Assembly: GCA_964545715.1 (NCBI GenBank)
Contig: CAZJHX010000060.1
Span: 1-58,628, forward strand
Source of the DNA: CAZJHX01 sp964545715
Lineage (GTDB): Bacteria > Myxococcota_A > UBA9042 > GCA-2863065
Direction of reading: 5' to 3'
DNA: 58,628 bases
The notes below the pieces were generated by a model. That model had not been told where the DNA came from. It ran no database searches and saw only the letters and a list, made by a program, of their open reading frames with translations. How positions within the stretch are numbered: the stretch's first letter is position 1; each line of letters starts with the position of its first letter. Shown here piece after piece: positions 16,078 to 25,634 of the stretch. The translations under genes and the position numbers were made by a program.

Positions 16078-16718
16078 GCCAACGCCTCCCGCAGCGCCGC
16101 AACCAGCGCGTCGATCTCTTGATACCGGGTCTTCAAGCTGGCCCGATTGACGACCAGCCGGCTGGTCACCGACACGATCGTCTCGACCTCCACCAGATCG
16201 TTGGCCGCCAGCGTGGCGCCTGTCGACACCAGGTCGACCACCACATCCGCGAGCCCCGCGATAGCCGCCAGCTCCACGGAGCCGTACAGCTTGACGATGA
16301 TCGCCTCCACCCCGCGACGCCGAAAATACTGGCGCGCCATGTTCGGGTACTTGGTAGCCACCTTCAGAGAGCGCGCCGCCGCGATCTGCGTAAACGGCTG
16401 ACTGCCCCGCGGCGCTGCCACAACCAGCCGGCACGGCCCGATGCCCAGATCGAGCGGCTCCACGAGATCCGCGCCGTCCTCCATGAGGGTGTCCGCCCCC
16501 GCCACGCCTACGTCGGCGACGCCGTACTCGACATAGGTCGGCACATCGCTGGCCCGAAGCAGCAGCAGCCGCCGATCACCTGACTCCAGCTGAAGCTTGC
16601 GCCCGCCGTCCATGAATCCGGTCAAGTCGATGCCGCACGCCTCGAACAGCGGGGCCAGCTCTTTCAGGATGCGGCCCTTGGGCACCGCAATGGTGAGCGG
16701 GGTGCTCACGGTGCTCAC
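16074..16718 (-). CDS. hisG: ATP phosphoribosyltransferase, short form
   Basis: 214 residues, first enzyme of histidine biosynthesis. The core I-A-V-P-K-G-R-I-L-K-E and the D-V-G-V-A-G-A-D-T-L motifs are present, as is the PRPP-binding region E-A-I-I-V-K-L-Y-G-S-V-E-L-A. The length is that of the short HisG_S form, which lacks the C-terminal regulatory domain and in known cases needs the HisZ subunit; no hisZ is in this window. Start is GTG 16718, with an alternative GTG at 16709. It begins 7 bp after the PpiD-like gene and overlaps hisB by ATGA. Confidence 0.95.
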   Translation of the reverse strand: MSTVSTPLTIAVPKGRILKELAPLFEACGIDLTGFMDGGRKLQLESGDRRLLLLRASDVPTYVEYGVADVGVAGADTLMEDGADLVEPLDLGIGPCRLVVAAPRGSQPFTQIAAARSLKVATKYPNMARQYFRRRGVEAIIVKLYGSVELAAIAGLADVVVDLVSTGATLAANDLVEVETIVSVTSRLVVNRASLKTRYQEIDALVAALREALA

Positions 16719-16725
16719 GATGCCG

Positions 16726-19408
16726 TTACGGCTTGCGGACGGCGCGGGAGGCGGCGGTACGGTACGCGTCCCACTCCTGCTCGACCAGCGTGGTCCACGC
16801 GTCGGTGTACTTGATGTCGCCGTCCGCCTCAGCCTTGGTCAGCAGGGTGGCGTACCAGGCCTTGTAGGCCTCGCGCTGGCGGCGGGCCAGCAGCGCACGA
16901 CGTGCCTGGGCGGTCAGCACAGCGAGCTCCTCGCCTGACGGCGCCTTGCGCTCGGCGAGGCGCACCACGAACTGGCGATTGCTCTCGGGCGCCGTGTAGA
17001 TCTTACCGGCGACCGGCTTCTCGGCCGTCAGGGTGAACAGGGCGCGCTTCAGCTCCTCGTTCTTGCCGACGCTGGGCACGTCCTTCCAGTTGTCGTCCTC
17101 GGCGTCGAACGCGGTCTCGTCGTCGGCGTCCTTGTAGGCGCCCTGGTCGCGCGGATACTCCCAGTGCTCGCCCGGGAAGCTGCTGATGGACAGCCAGGCC
17201 ACGGGCGGGCTGCTGGCGGCGGTGAGCATGCCGTCGAACGGCTCGTCGTCCTTGGGCAGTGCACCGGCGTCCGGATCGCCCGGGACGCGGTCGTTACCGG
17301 ACGGCTCCTCGATCAGCGCGGCGGGCGGCGGGTCTGCGGCCGGCGGCGGCTCGGCGGCGGCAGGCTGACCCTCGGCGGCAGGCTGACCCTCGGCGGCAGG
17401 CTGACCCTCGGCGGCAGGCTGACCCTCNNNNNNNNNNNNNNNNNNNNNNNNNNNNNNNNNNNNNNNNNNNNNNNNNNNNNNNNNNNNNNNNNNNNNNNNN
17501 NNNNNNNNNNNNNNNNNNNNNNNNNNNGGCGCCAGGCTGACCCTCGGCGGGCTGCTCGGCCGACTTGGCCTCGCCATCCGGGGCAGGCTCGGTGCGCTGC
17601 TCGCCGTCGGCGGGCTTGGCCTCAGCGTCTGCAGGCGGTGCGGCCGCATCGGCGGGCTTGGCCTCGGCGTCGGCCGGCGGCGCGTCACCCTCTGCCGGTT
17701 TCGGCGGCTCGGCGGGCTGACCCTCAGGTGCGGCTGGTGCGGCTGGTGCGGCCTCGGCAGGCGCATCAGGCTTGGCCTCGGCAGGCGCATCAGGCTTGGC
17801 CTCGGCAGGCGCATCAGGCTTGGCCTCGGCAGGCGCGTCAGGCTTGGCCTCGGCAGGCGCATCAGGCTTGGCCTCGGCGGGCGGCGCGGCCGGCTTCTCG
17901 TCGGCGGCCTTCTCGGTCGGCGGCGTCTCCTGGCCCGGACCCCCCGGCACGGCGGCGGGCGCCGGCTTGTTGGCGGCGTTCCAGTCGGCCACGACGTCAG
18001 CCAACGGGCGCGTCACGTCTTTCTGAGCGGCGGCCAGCACCTGGCCCGCCACGGTCTTGGCCCACTCGGGCGCCTTCTTCTCCTGCGCCAGGCGCCTGCT
18101 GATCTCGCCGCGCACCGCGTCGATCGAGCGGGACGACGCCGCCACCGCGTCCTCACCGAACAGCAACAGGAAGCCGTCGTTGGACGAGATCACGTCGGTG
18201 AGCTGGCCCTTGTTGAGACCCACGCCCACAGTCGCCGCGTCGCCGCCAAACGTGGCATCCAGCAGCGCCTTGTTCATCAGGTCGTCGTGCAGACCGCCAT
18301 CGGCCTTCTTGTCGCCCTCGCTGTTGGTCTTGGCCAGGTTGGCAAAGGCGTCACTCAGCGCTTTGAACTCTGTCCCCGCGGCGCCCAGCTGCGTGTGGAA
18401 GCCCCGGATCTTCAGCTCGGCGGCCTGACGCTTGGTCTCCAGGGTGGCTTTGGTCGCCTGGTCCTGCGCGGCCGCGATCTCCGTCAGCGACGGCGACTTC
18501 ACCAGCAGCGCGCGCACCTTTACCTTGCGCTCCTGCTGGTACTCCGCCTTGTGGGAGTCGTAGTAGCCCTGGACCGCCGCAGCGTCCTGACCGGCGGCCG
18601 CGATCTCAGCTGCGTTCACCGGGACAAGCGGGGTCAGCGTGGCAGGGTCCACCGCCACGTACTCGAAGCGCACCGTGTCGTGCAGATCCTTGACGAGCCC
18701 GGCGACCTCACCATCGCTCACGGTGACCAGGCCGGCCACAACCTCGACCACGTGCTCGCGCAGCATCTCGTTCTCGACAAAGGCCTCGAAAGCCTCCGTC
18801 GTGACGCCCAGCTGCTGCAGGTAGAACTTGAAGTTGTCCTCGTTGAACTCCTTGGTCTCCGGATCGAAGAACTGCTCGCTGAGGATGCGATCGCGCAACG
18901 CCGTGGGATCGACCGCCAGGCCCATCTCGCGGGCCTCTTCACCGACCAGGATGTTCTCGATCATGTCGTTCATCACGTGCAGGCGCTTGATACGATCGTT
19001 CAGCGTCTGCGGGCGCGTGAAGCCGACGTATTTCAGCGCAGGGCTCTCCTCAAACGCGGGGCTGTCGATCGGCAGGCGCTTGGCCTCGCGCAGCTGGATG
19101 AAGTTCACCGGCGTCAGGCCGTAGAACCGCGTCTCGCGACCCAGCATCTCCTCGATGGACGCCGCGTTGGGGCGCCACTCGCGACCCGCGGGAGGCGTCA
19201 GCTGATAGCCCATGTTCAGCTGTCCGAGATCGATGGGATGCCCGGCCACCGTCGCCAGCTCAGCGGCCAACGGGTTCGGGTTGGCGCAGCCACCGGATCC
19301 ACTCGTGTTAAAGGTGAAGATGAACACGATGATGAGGATCGCGAACAGGAAGTAGATGAGTGTCGAGCGAGATTTCTCACGCAGGAGCTGCATCGCGAGT
19401 GGGGCCAT
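16726..19408 (-). CDS. PpiD/SurA-like periplasmic chaperone with repeat linker, interrupted by assembly gap
   Basis: Membrane-anchored periplasmic foldase. The N-terminus (about residues 1-40) has a basic start and one TM helix (S-T-L-I-Y-F-L-F-A-I-L-I-I-V-F-I-F), followed by a SurA/PpiD-type N-terminal domain and a PpiC-like region near 300-440. A very long Pro/Ala/Glu/Lys linker follows, then a second PpiC-like region in the C-terminal 230 residues. The linker holds 8-residue PAEAKPDA repeats and 6-residue EGQPAA repeats. A run of 100 N falls in the EGQPAA repeats and shifts the apparent frame, so the gene looks broken, but both sides match if the missing length is a multiple of three. The catalytic parvulin residues are not obvious, so it may be a chaperone only. 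Coupled to hisG downstream. Confidence 0.82.
17356..17545. repeat. 18-bp tandem repeat (EGQPAA codons), split by the assembly gap
   Basis: Four perfect copies of the 18-mer ggcggcaggctgaccctc occupy 17356-17427, ending exactly at the gap. A fifth copy with one change (ggcgcc at its start) lies directly after the gap at 17528-17545. Read on the minus strand, each copy encodes EGQPAA or EGQPGA. The array is inside the PpiD-like coding sequence and probably caused the assembler to fail. Confidence 0.95.
17428..17527. other. Assembly gap of 100 N
   Basis: Exactly 100 undetermined bases, the usual placeholder for a gap of unknown size. The repeat phase on both sides implies a true length that is a multiple of 18 bp, possibly zero. 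Confidence 0.97.
17755..17880. repeat. 24-bp tandem repeat encoding PAEAKPDA
   Basis: About five near-identical copies of a 24-bp unit (core ggcaggcgcatcaggcttgg) encode PAEAKPDA on the minus strand, in the linker of the PpiD-like protein. One copy carries gcgtca instead of gcatca. A degenerate sixth unit encodes PAEAAPAA. Copy number is likely to vary between strains. Confidence 0.85.
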
Positions 19409-19482
19409 TGATTATCGCCTATCCATATGAAATCACTTGCAAATTCACACATCTGACCCACGGCTGGGCAGACGGACGACGC

Positions 19483-19511
19483 ATTCTAGTCTCGACCCCG
19501 CCGCCAAGCAA
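19483..19511 (-). promoter_or_regulatory. Candidate sigma-70 promoter for the ppiD-like/his operon
   Basis: On the minus strand, TTGCTT (19506-19511, 3/6) and TAGAAT (19483-19488, 5/6) are separated by 17 bp. Transcription would start near 19476, about 68 nt before the ATG at 19408. Weak -35 box, but well placed. Confidence 0.4.
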
Positions 19512-19564
19512 GCGATCATTGCGCTTCATTACTGCGACCAACATGATGCAACCGCCATTTGCGA

Positions 19565-19596
19565 TTGACATTCTGCGGCCGGCACCGCATCTTATT
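19565..19596 (+). promoter_or_regulatory. Weak candidate promoter before the Arg-tailed protein and mre genes
   Basis: A perfect TTGACA (19565-19570) is followed by only weak -10 candidates: CATCTT at 17-bp spacing or TCTTAT at 19 bp (4/6). It lies in the 291-bp divergent spacer between the ppiD-like gene and the gene starting at 19700, the only likely place for a promoter of the mre operon. Confidence 0.3.
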
Positions 19597-19699
19597 GCGC
19601 CAATGAACCCAAGGGGCAGGCCCGTTTAGGCCCCCCGACGTGGGCCGGGGCGCGACTCGAATCGAGAGTCACAAAGGCCACGTTCTGAAAAAGGAATCT

Positions 19700-20878
19700 A
19701 TGAGAACTCGACAGCGCAGGACCATGAGCCTCGAGGTAAGCGACGCCCAGAAAGCGACCCTTACCGACATGCTCGCCGCGCTGCCCAGCGAAGCGGTTGA
19801 CGAGCCGGTGCAAGGCGCCGGAAAGCTCGCCGGCCTGTTCTACCACCCCAACTCGGGATGTCGCGTCATGGCGCTGGTGCTCAGCGCCGGTTTCGACGCG
19901 GTCGGAGGCCGCTCAGACAACGCGGTCAAAAAGGTCGACAGGGCCATCCAGGTATTCACGCTGGTCAGTGATGACGCCGAAGGGCGCGGACAGTTAGAGG
20001 GACTCAAAGGGCAACTCAGCGACGACATTCCAGGCTTCCTGGAAGCGACCCGCAACACGGTTGTGCCGTACCTCCAACAGAAGATGACGGACGTTCAGAT
20101 CGTCGCCAAACCCAAGCCCACGGCAAAGCCGCGAGCGATCGAGGACGGCGAAGAGATCCCGGACGAGCGGCGCACGGAGACGGCCGCAAAGCCCAAGCGC
20201 GAGCGCGAGCTGCGCCGTGCCAAAACAGAGCCGATGATGGAGCCGGTCGCCGAGCCTGCCGCTGAGGAGCCTGCGGCCGAGCCCGCGAGCGACGACAGCG
20301 CCGAGCCCGCCGCAGCAGCAGCCCCCGCGGAGGCCGAAGCCCCCGCAGCGGACGCCGCCGATGACGACGGTGTCGGACCCAGCGAGGCCGAGGCCGCCGC
20401 TGCAGCCGCCGCCGCACTCGCCGCCATGGAGGCGCCGTACGAAGAGGTGGTCACCGACGACTCACCGCCGCGCTTCGATCCCGATCGGGACCTGAAGCCG
20501 GACGATGGCCGACGACGCCGCCGGCGCTCCCGCTCCCCCGAGGGGCTGGAGCGGCTGCGTCCCGACCAGCGCCCACCCGTCAAGGAGTCGGAGGCCGCTG
20601 ACGCACCCGCCGCAGACGGATCGGGCGATGATCAAGCGCAAGCAGCACCCGCGCGCGAGCCGGTCAAGGTGACGCGCTCGTCGCACTCCGACGAGATCGC
20701 TGAGTCGGGTCTCGAGGCGCTGAAGCTGGCCCTGCGGCGCGCGCGCGAGCTCGGCTTCGAGGGCCAATTGGCCGTCGAGGTCACGATCGGTGCGGGCGAG
20801 GGTGACGGACAGCCCGGATCCGGTGCACGTCGCCGGCGCCGGCGGCGACGCGGTGGCCGCGGCCGCTCGTCGGATTAA
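19700..20878 (+). CDS. Uncharacterised protein with acidic/Ala linker and poly-Arg tail
   Basis: 392 residues. An N-terminal folded region (about 1-120: L-E-V-S-D-A-Q-K-A-T-L-T-D-M-L-A-A-L-P) is followed by a long Ala/Glu/Pro linker, a predicted helix near the end (E-A-L-K-L-A-L-R-R-A-R-E-L-G) and a tail of R-R-R-R-R-R-R-R-G-G-R-G-R. The tail resembles RNA- or DNA-binding RGG-like extensions. Start ATG 19700 has AAGGA five nt upstream; ATG 19724 is an alternative. It precedes mreB by 25 bp in the same direction and so probably shares its transcript. No family recognised. Confidence 0.7.
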   Translation: MRTRQRRTMSLEVSDAQKATLTDMLAALPSEAVDEPVQGAGKLAGLFYHPNSGCRVMALVLSAGFDAVGGRSDNAVKKVDRAIQVFTLVSDDAEGRGQLEGLKGQLSDDIPGFLEATRNTVVPYLQQKMTDVQIVAKPKPTAKPRAIEDGEEIPDERRTETAAKPKRERELRRAKTEPMMEPVAEPAAEEPAAEPASDDSAEPAAAAAPAEAEAPAADAADDDGVGPSEAEAAAAAAAALAAMEAPYEEVVTDDSPPRFDPDRDLKPDDGRRRRRRSRSPEGLERLRPDQRPPVKESEAADAPAADGSGDDQAQAAPAREPVKVTRSSHSDEIAESGLEALKLALRRARELGFEGQLAVEVTIGAGEGDGQPGSGARRRRRRRRGGRGRSSD

Positions 20879-20903
20879 CGGCACTCCAACCAGGTAGCAC
20901 GCC

Positions 20904-21947
<1,044 letters not shown>

Positions 21948-21953
21948 CGACTC

Positions 21954-22820
21954 GTGTTTCGCTTCATCGCCCAGTACAAAACCACCGCCGTCGGCTTTCT
22001 GGCGTTGGTGATTCCCCTGGTGCTGCTCTGGTATCACGGCCGACAGCGCGTCGAGCCCACCGTCTACGAGCGCACCCTGATCCGCTTCACCAGCCCGGCT
22101 CAAAACGTGATGGGCAACGCGATCGGGGCCGTGCGCACCATCTGGACCGACTACATCTGGGTCGTGGGCGTGCAGCAGGAGAACCGCGAGCTGCGTCTGC
22201 GCAACGAGGAGCTGGTCGGCGAGTTTCAGAAGCGCGAGGAGCTGGAGCGCGAAAACCGGCGGCTCAAAGAGCTGCTGAAGTTCAAGGGAGAGCGCCCGGA
22301 TCTGGTCACGGTCGCCGCGCGCGTTGTCGCCAAGGACGTCTCACCGTTTCACCGCGTGCTCAAAATCAAGATCAGCGCCGGCGCCGACCATGGCGTGCGT
22401 CGTTATCAAGCCGTCGTGACGCCGCGGGGCGTGGTGGGGCACATCGAAAAGACGGTGGGTGAATACGCCGAAGTGAAGCTGGCGGCCGACGCCGGCAGCC
22501 GCATCTCCGTGAACATTCTGGGCCGTGACACCAAAGGCGTCGTGGCCGGCGCGGGCGATCGCAGCACCTATCTGGCCAGCTTCGAGACCAGCGACACCAG
22601 CCGCCAGGCGCAGGCGAACGATCTGCTGGTCACGAACGGCGAGGACGAGCGCTTCCCCAAGGGCCTGCACGTGGGCACGATCGACTCCGCCCCGCCGCTG
22701 CACGAGGGCTCAGGCCTGCGGTACGTCGTGACGCCGTCGGTCAGCGCGGTAGCTCTGGACTTTGTCCTGGTGGTCATCAGCCAGGTCGAGCGCATCCCCT
22801 CCATGGATGACGGTTCGTAA
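21954..22820 (+). CDS. mreC: Rod-shape-determining protein MreC
   Basis: 288 residues from GTG 21954: short cytoplasmic N-terminus, one TM helix (about 12-28), a coiled coil (about 70-105, Q-Q-E-N-R-E-L-R-L-R-N-E-E-L), then the periplasmic beta domain with A-R-V-V-A-K-D and G-A-D-H-G-V-R-R-Y-Q-A-V-V. It scaffolds and activates PBP2 in the Rod complex. 6 bp after mreB; its stop is directly followed by the mreD GTG. Confidence 0.95.
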   Translation: MFRFIAQYKTTAVGFLALVIPLVLLWYHGRQRVEPTVYERTLIRFTSPAQNVMGNAIGAVRTIWTDYIWVVGVQQENRELRLRNEELVGEFQKREELERENRRLKELLKFKGERPDLVTVAARVVAKDVSPFHRVLKIKISAGADHGVRRYQAVVTPRGVVGHIEKTVGEYAEVKLAADAGSRISVNILGRDTKGVVAGAGDRSTYLASFETSDTSRQAQANDLLVTNGEDERFPKGLHVGTIDSAPPLHEGSGLRYVVTPSVSAVALDFVLVVISQVERIPSMDDGS

Positions 22821-23354
22821 GTGAACTCAACCTCTCGCTCGCTGGCCGTATTGATCGTCTGCTACCTGATGCTGGCACTGGAGTCGCCCATGCTCCAGCA
22901 CCTGCATCTGGCGCGCTTTGCGCCGGACCTCGCTTTGATCGCGGTCGTGTGGATCGCCCTGAACATGAACTTCACGTCGGGCGTCACCACGTGCTTCTTC
23001 CTGGGCTACCTCAAAGACGGCTTTGTCATGGGGGCGCCCATCGGAATGCACATGGAGATCTTCGTGATGGTCTTCTTCATGGTGCGCTTCTTCGCCGGCA
23101 AGCTGCGGGTGCGCGGGTCGGTCACGCTGATGTTCACCGTCGGGATGGCGACGATCATCGCCTGCCTGCTGTTTGCGCTGCTGTCGCTGCTGTTCGATCC
23201 GACCTTCACCGACTACGGCATGGTGATCCGTTTGATCCTGCCGCTGGCGCTGGTGACAGCGCCGTTTGCCCCGCTGATCTTCTTCCTGCTGGACCGCGTC
23301 GACGCCGTTTTTCACACGAAGGGCCGCGACTCCCTGTTCGCGGGTGGGCGCTAA
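22821..23354 (+). CDS. mreD: Rod-shape-determining protein MreD
   Basis: 177 residues, about five TM helices, the usual small hydrophobic MreD. It starts at GTG 22821 immediately after the mreC stop. Motifs are weak in this family, so the call rests on hydropathy plus position between mreC and mrdA. A 42-bp spacer with a small GCGGT/ACCGC hairpin separates it from mrdA. Confidence 0.9.
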   Translation: MNSTSRSLAVLIVCYLMLALESPMLQHLHLARFAPDLALIAVVWIALNMNFTSGVTTCFFLGYLKDGFVMGAPIGMHMEIFVMVFFMVRFFAGKLRVRGSVTLMFTVGMATIIACLLFALLSLLFDPTFTDYGMVIRLILPLALVTAPFAPLIFFLLDRVDAVFHTKGRDSLFAGGR

Positions 23355-23396
23355 AGCCTTGCGAGGGGGCGGTTCGACCGCTACCGTCCCACTTCA

Positions 23397-25634
23397 GTGG
23401 CCACGCGTACACCCGCAGGACTCGTAGAGTACCGCACGCACTATCGCTGGGCAGTCGTCGCGATCACGGGCCTCTTTCTGGCTTTGTTGTCGCGGTTCTT
23501 TCTGCTGCAGATCGTGCGAGGCGGCGAGTACCGCCAGGACCAGCTGTCCAGTCAGCAGCGGTCGGAGCGCATCCCCGCTCAGCGTGGGCTGATCCTGGAC
23601 CGCAACGGGGTCGTGCTGGCCACCGATGTGGAGACGCACGACCTGGTGATGCGGCCCCTGCGCGTGCGAAACCCCGAGCGCACGATCGAGCTGCTGCGCC
23701 GACTCCTGCACCTCAATGACGAGGACGACGCCCACCTGCGGGAGCTCGTCAGCATCGGACTGGAGCAGAAGGAGCGGTACGCGGAGATCGTGATCCGCCG
23801 CGACCTGGTGAGTCACCACAGCCCGGTGGCCAGCGTGAAGCTGGAGGTGCTGGACCCACCCAAAAAGACGCTGTGGTGCTCCCAATGCGGGCGCAACTTC
23901 GACCAGGTGGACGAGAGCGCACGCACCTGCCCCCGCAATCGCCGCCACAAGCTGCGATGGAACGAACACCGCACGGGCGCTGTGTGCAAGAACCACGGCA
24001 TCGAGTTCACCGCCGGCACCGCCTGTCCGCACGACGGCGCCGTCCTGCGCCAGCGCTCCTACACGCTGCGATGCCCCGAGACGGGCACCTACTACAACAA
24101 CGAGAAGGCCGTCATCGACGCCCACCTGTACGAGATGGTCGGCTTTGAGATCCGCTCCAGCCGGCGCCGCGTGTACCCCTATCGCAACGTACTGGCCCAC
24201 GTGACCGGGTACATGAACCAGGTCAATCGCAAGGACCTGGACCGCCACGGCGACACCTACGCACCCGGCGACCGAATCGGGCGCAGCGGCACGGAGCGCG
24301 CACTGGAGAAGGAGCTACGCGGCACCTGGGGACGGCGAAACTACCGCCTGGACCGGCGCTACAAAGGCGGCCCGGTGCTCGAGCTACCCGACCCGAAGCG
24401 GCCGGATGTCCCGGTGATCGACGGCACAACAGTACGCCTGACGATCGACGTGGAGCTGCAGCGTATCGTTCAGAAGGCCATGCGGTACCACCGCAGTGGC
24501 GCGGCGGTCGTTTTGGACGTGCACACCGGCGAGATTCTGGCGATGTACTCACGCCCGAGCTTTGACCCCAACTTGTGGTCGGGCCGGCTGACAGCCGCGG
24601 CGTACCGTGCCGCCAAGGCCAACCCTTACTCGCCCATGCTCAACAAGGCGCTCACGGCCTACGCGCCGGGCTCGGTCTACAAGCTGGTCACGGCCGTGGC
24701 GGCAGTAGATCTGGGCAAGGCGGACCTGATTCGCGAGATCCAGTGCAAGGGCTACTACGAGTTCGGCGGCCGCCGGTTCCGCTGCCACAACCGCTTCGGG
24801 CACGGACCTCAAGACCTGATTCACGCGATGAGCCGCTCCTGCGACATCTACTTCTATCGGGTGGGCGAGGAGATGGGCATGGAGCAGCTCTACGAGTACG
24901 CCACCCGCGACTTTGGATTTGGGCGCGAGACCGGCATCGAGATCGCAGAGTCCGTAGGCGTCGTCCCCAACAAAGACTGGCACCGCCGCCAGGACCGCGT
25001 GTGGATGCCCGGGTTCACGCTATCGACCGCGGTCGGGCAGAAGGATGTCCGATCGACGCCACTGCAGGTCACCCGCGCGTTTGCCGGCTTTGCCAACGGC
25101 GGTGAGCTCAAGACCACGCACATCTTGAAGCAGCTGGAGGACCGCAAAGGCAACGTGGTCCGGGTGGTGCGGCCGCGGGTGGTCACGCGGTACCCGATGA
25201 CCGCGGAGACGGCGGCCGGACTGGGGGACAGCTTCTGGCGGGTGGTCAACGACGAGCACGGCACTGCCTTCGGCGCGCGCATGGACGGCATCGAGGTGTC
25301 GGGCAAAACCGGCACGGCAGAGGCGGCGGAGCACAAGGCGGGCGTCTCGGAAGACGTCGCCATCTGGCTCAAGGACGACCACGCCTGGTTCACCGGCTAT
25401 GCGCCGTCCCGCAAGCCCGAGATCGCGGTCACCGTCTTTCTCGATCACGGCCACTCGGGCGGCAAGGCGGCGGCTCCGGTCGCCATGAAGATCTTCAAGG
25501 GCTACTTCTCACGCAGAACCAGCGCCTTCCCGCTGGACCCGCCGCGTGAGGACGAGGCGCTGCCGAATCCGATCACCGCGGAGCCCCCGCAGCCGGCGCC
25601 CGGGGCCGTGAACAAGGCCCCGATCGACCTATGA
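23397..25634 (+). CDS. mrdA: Penicillin-binding protein 2 with Cys-rich (zinc-ribbon-like) insertion
   Basis: 745 residues, longer than the roughly 600-650 typical. Monofunctional transpeptidase of the elongasome: TM helix near 20-40, pedestal domain, then transpeptidase with S426-V-Y-K429, S481-C-D483 and K637-T-G. The pedestal contains an insertion, roughly residues 140-235, with six Cys (161, 164, 178, 197, 210, 226) and His at 184, 200 and 212, arranged as repeated C-x2-C/H...C-P units. This is unusual for a periplasmic enzyme. GTG 23397 is the start; its end overlaps rodA as ATGA. The core assignment is certain; the role of the insertion is unknown. Confidence 0.95.
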   Translation: MATRTPAGLVEYRTHYRWAVVAITGLFLALLSRFFLLQIVRGGEYRQDQLSSQQRSERIPAQRGLILDRNGVVLATDVETHDLVMRPLRVRNPERTIELLRRLLHLNDEDDAHLRELVSIGLEQKERYAEIVIRRDLVSHHSPVASVKLEVLDPPKKTLWCSQCGRNFDQVDESARTCPRNRRHKLRWNEHRTGAVCKNHGIEFTAGTACPHDGAVLRQRSYTLRCPETGTYYNNEKAVIDAHLYEMVGFEIRSSRRRVYPYRNVLAHVTGYMNQVNRKDLDRHGDTYAPGDRIGRSGTERALEKELRGTWGRRNYRLDRRYKGGPVLELPDPKRPDVPVIDGTTVRLTIDVELQRIVQKAMRYHRSGAAVVLDVHTGEILAMYSRPSFDPNLWSGRLTAAAYRAAKANPYSPMLNKALTAYAPGSVYKLVTAVAAVDLGKADLIREIQCKGYYEFGGRRFRCHNRFGHGPQDLIHAMSRSCDIYFYRVGEEMGMEQLYEYATRDFGFGRETGIEIAESVGVVPNKDWHRRQDRVWMPGFTLSTAVGQKDVRSTPLQVTRAFAGFANGGELKTTHILKQLEDRKGNVVRVVRPRVVTRYPMTAETAAGLGDSFWRVVNDEHGTAFGARMDGIEVSGKTGTAEAAEHKAGVSEDVAIWLKDDHAWFTGYAPSRKPEIAVTVFLDHGHSGGKAAAPVAMKIFKGYFSRRTSAFPLDPPREDEALPNPITAEPPQPAPGAVNKAPIDL

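Noticed and set aside
17356..17545. CRISPR-like short repeats
   Set aside because: Repeats are directly adjacent without spacers and read as in-frame codons of a coding linker.
16726..19408. Frameshifted pseudogene of the PpiD-like protein
   Set aside because: The frame change coincides exactly with a 100-N placeholder; repeats on both sides join in frame if the gap length is corrected.
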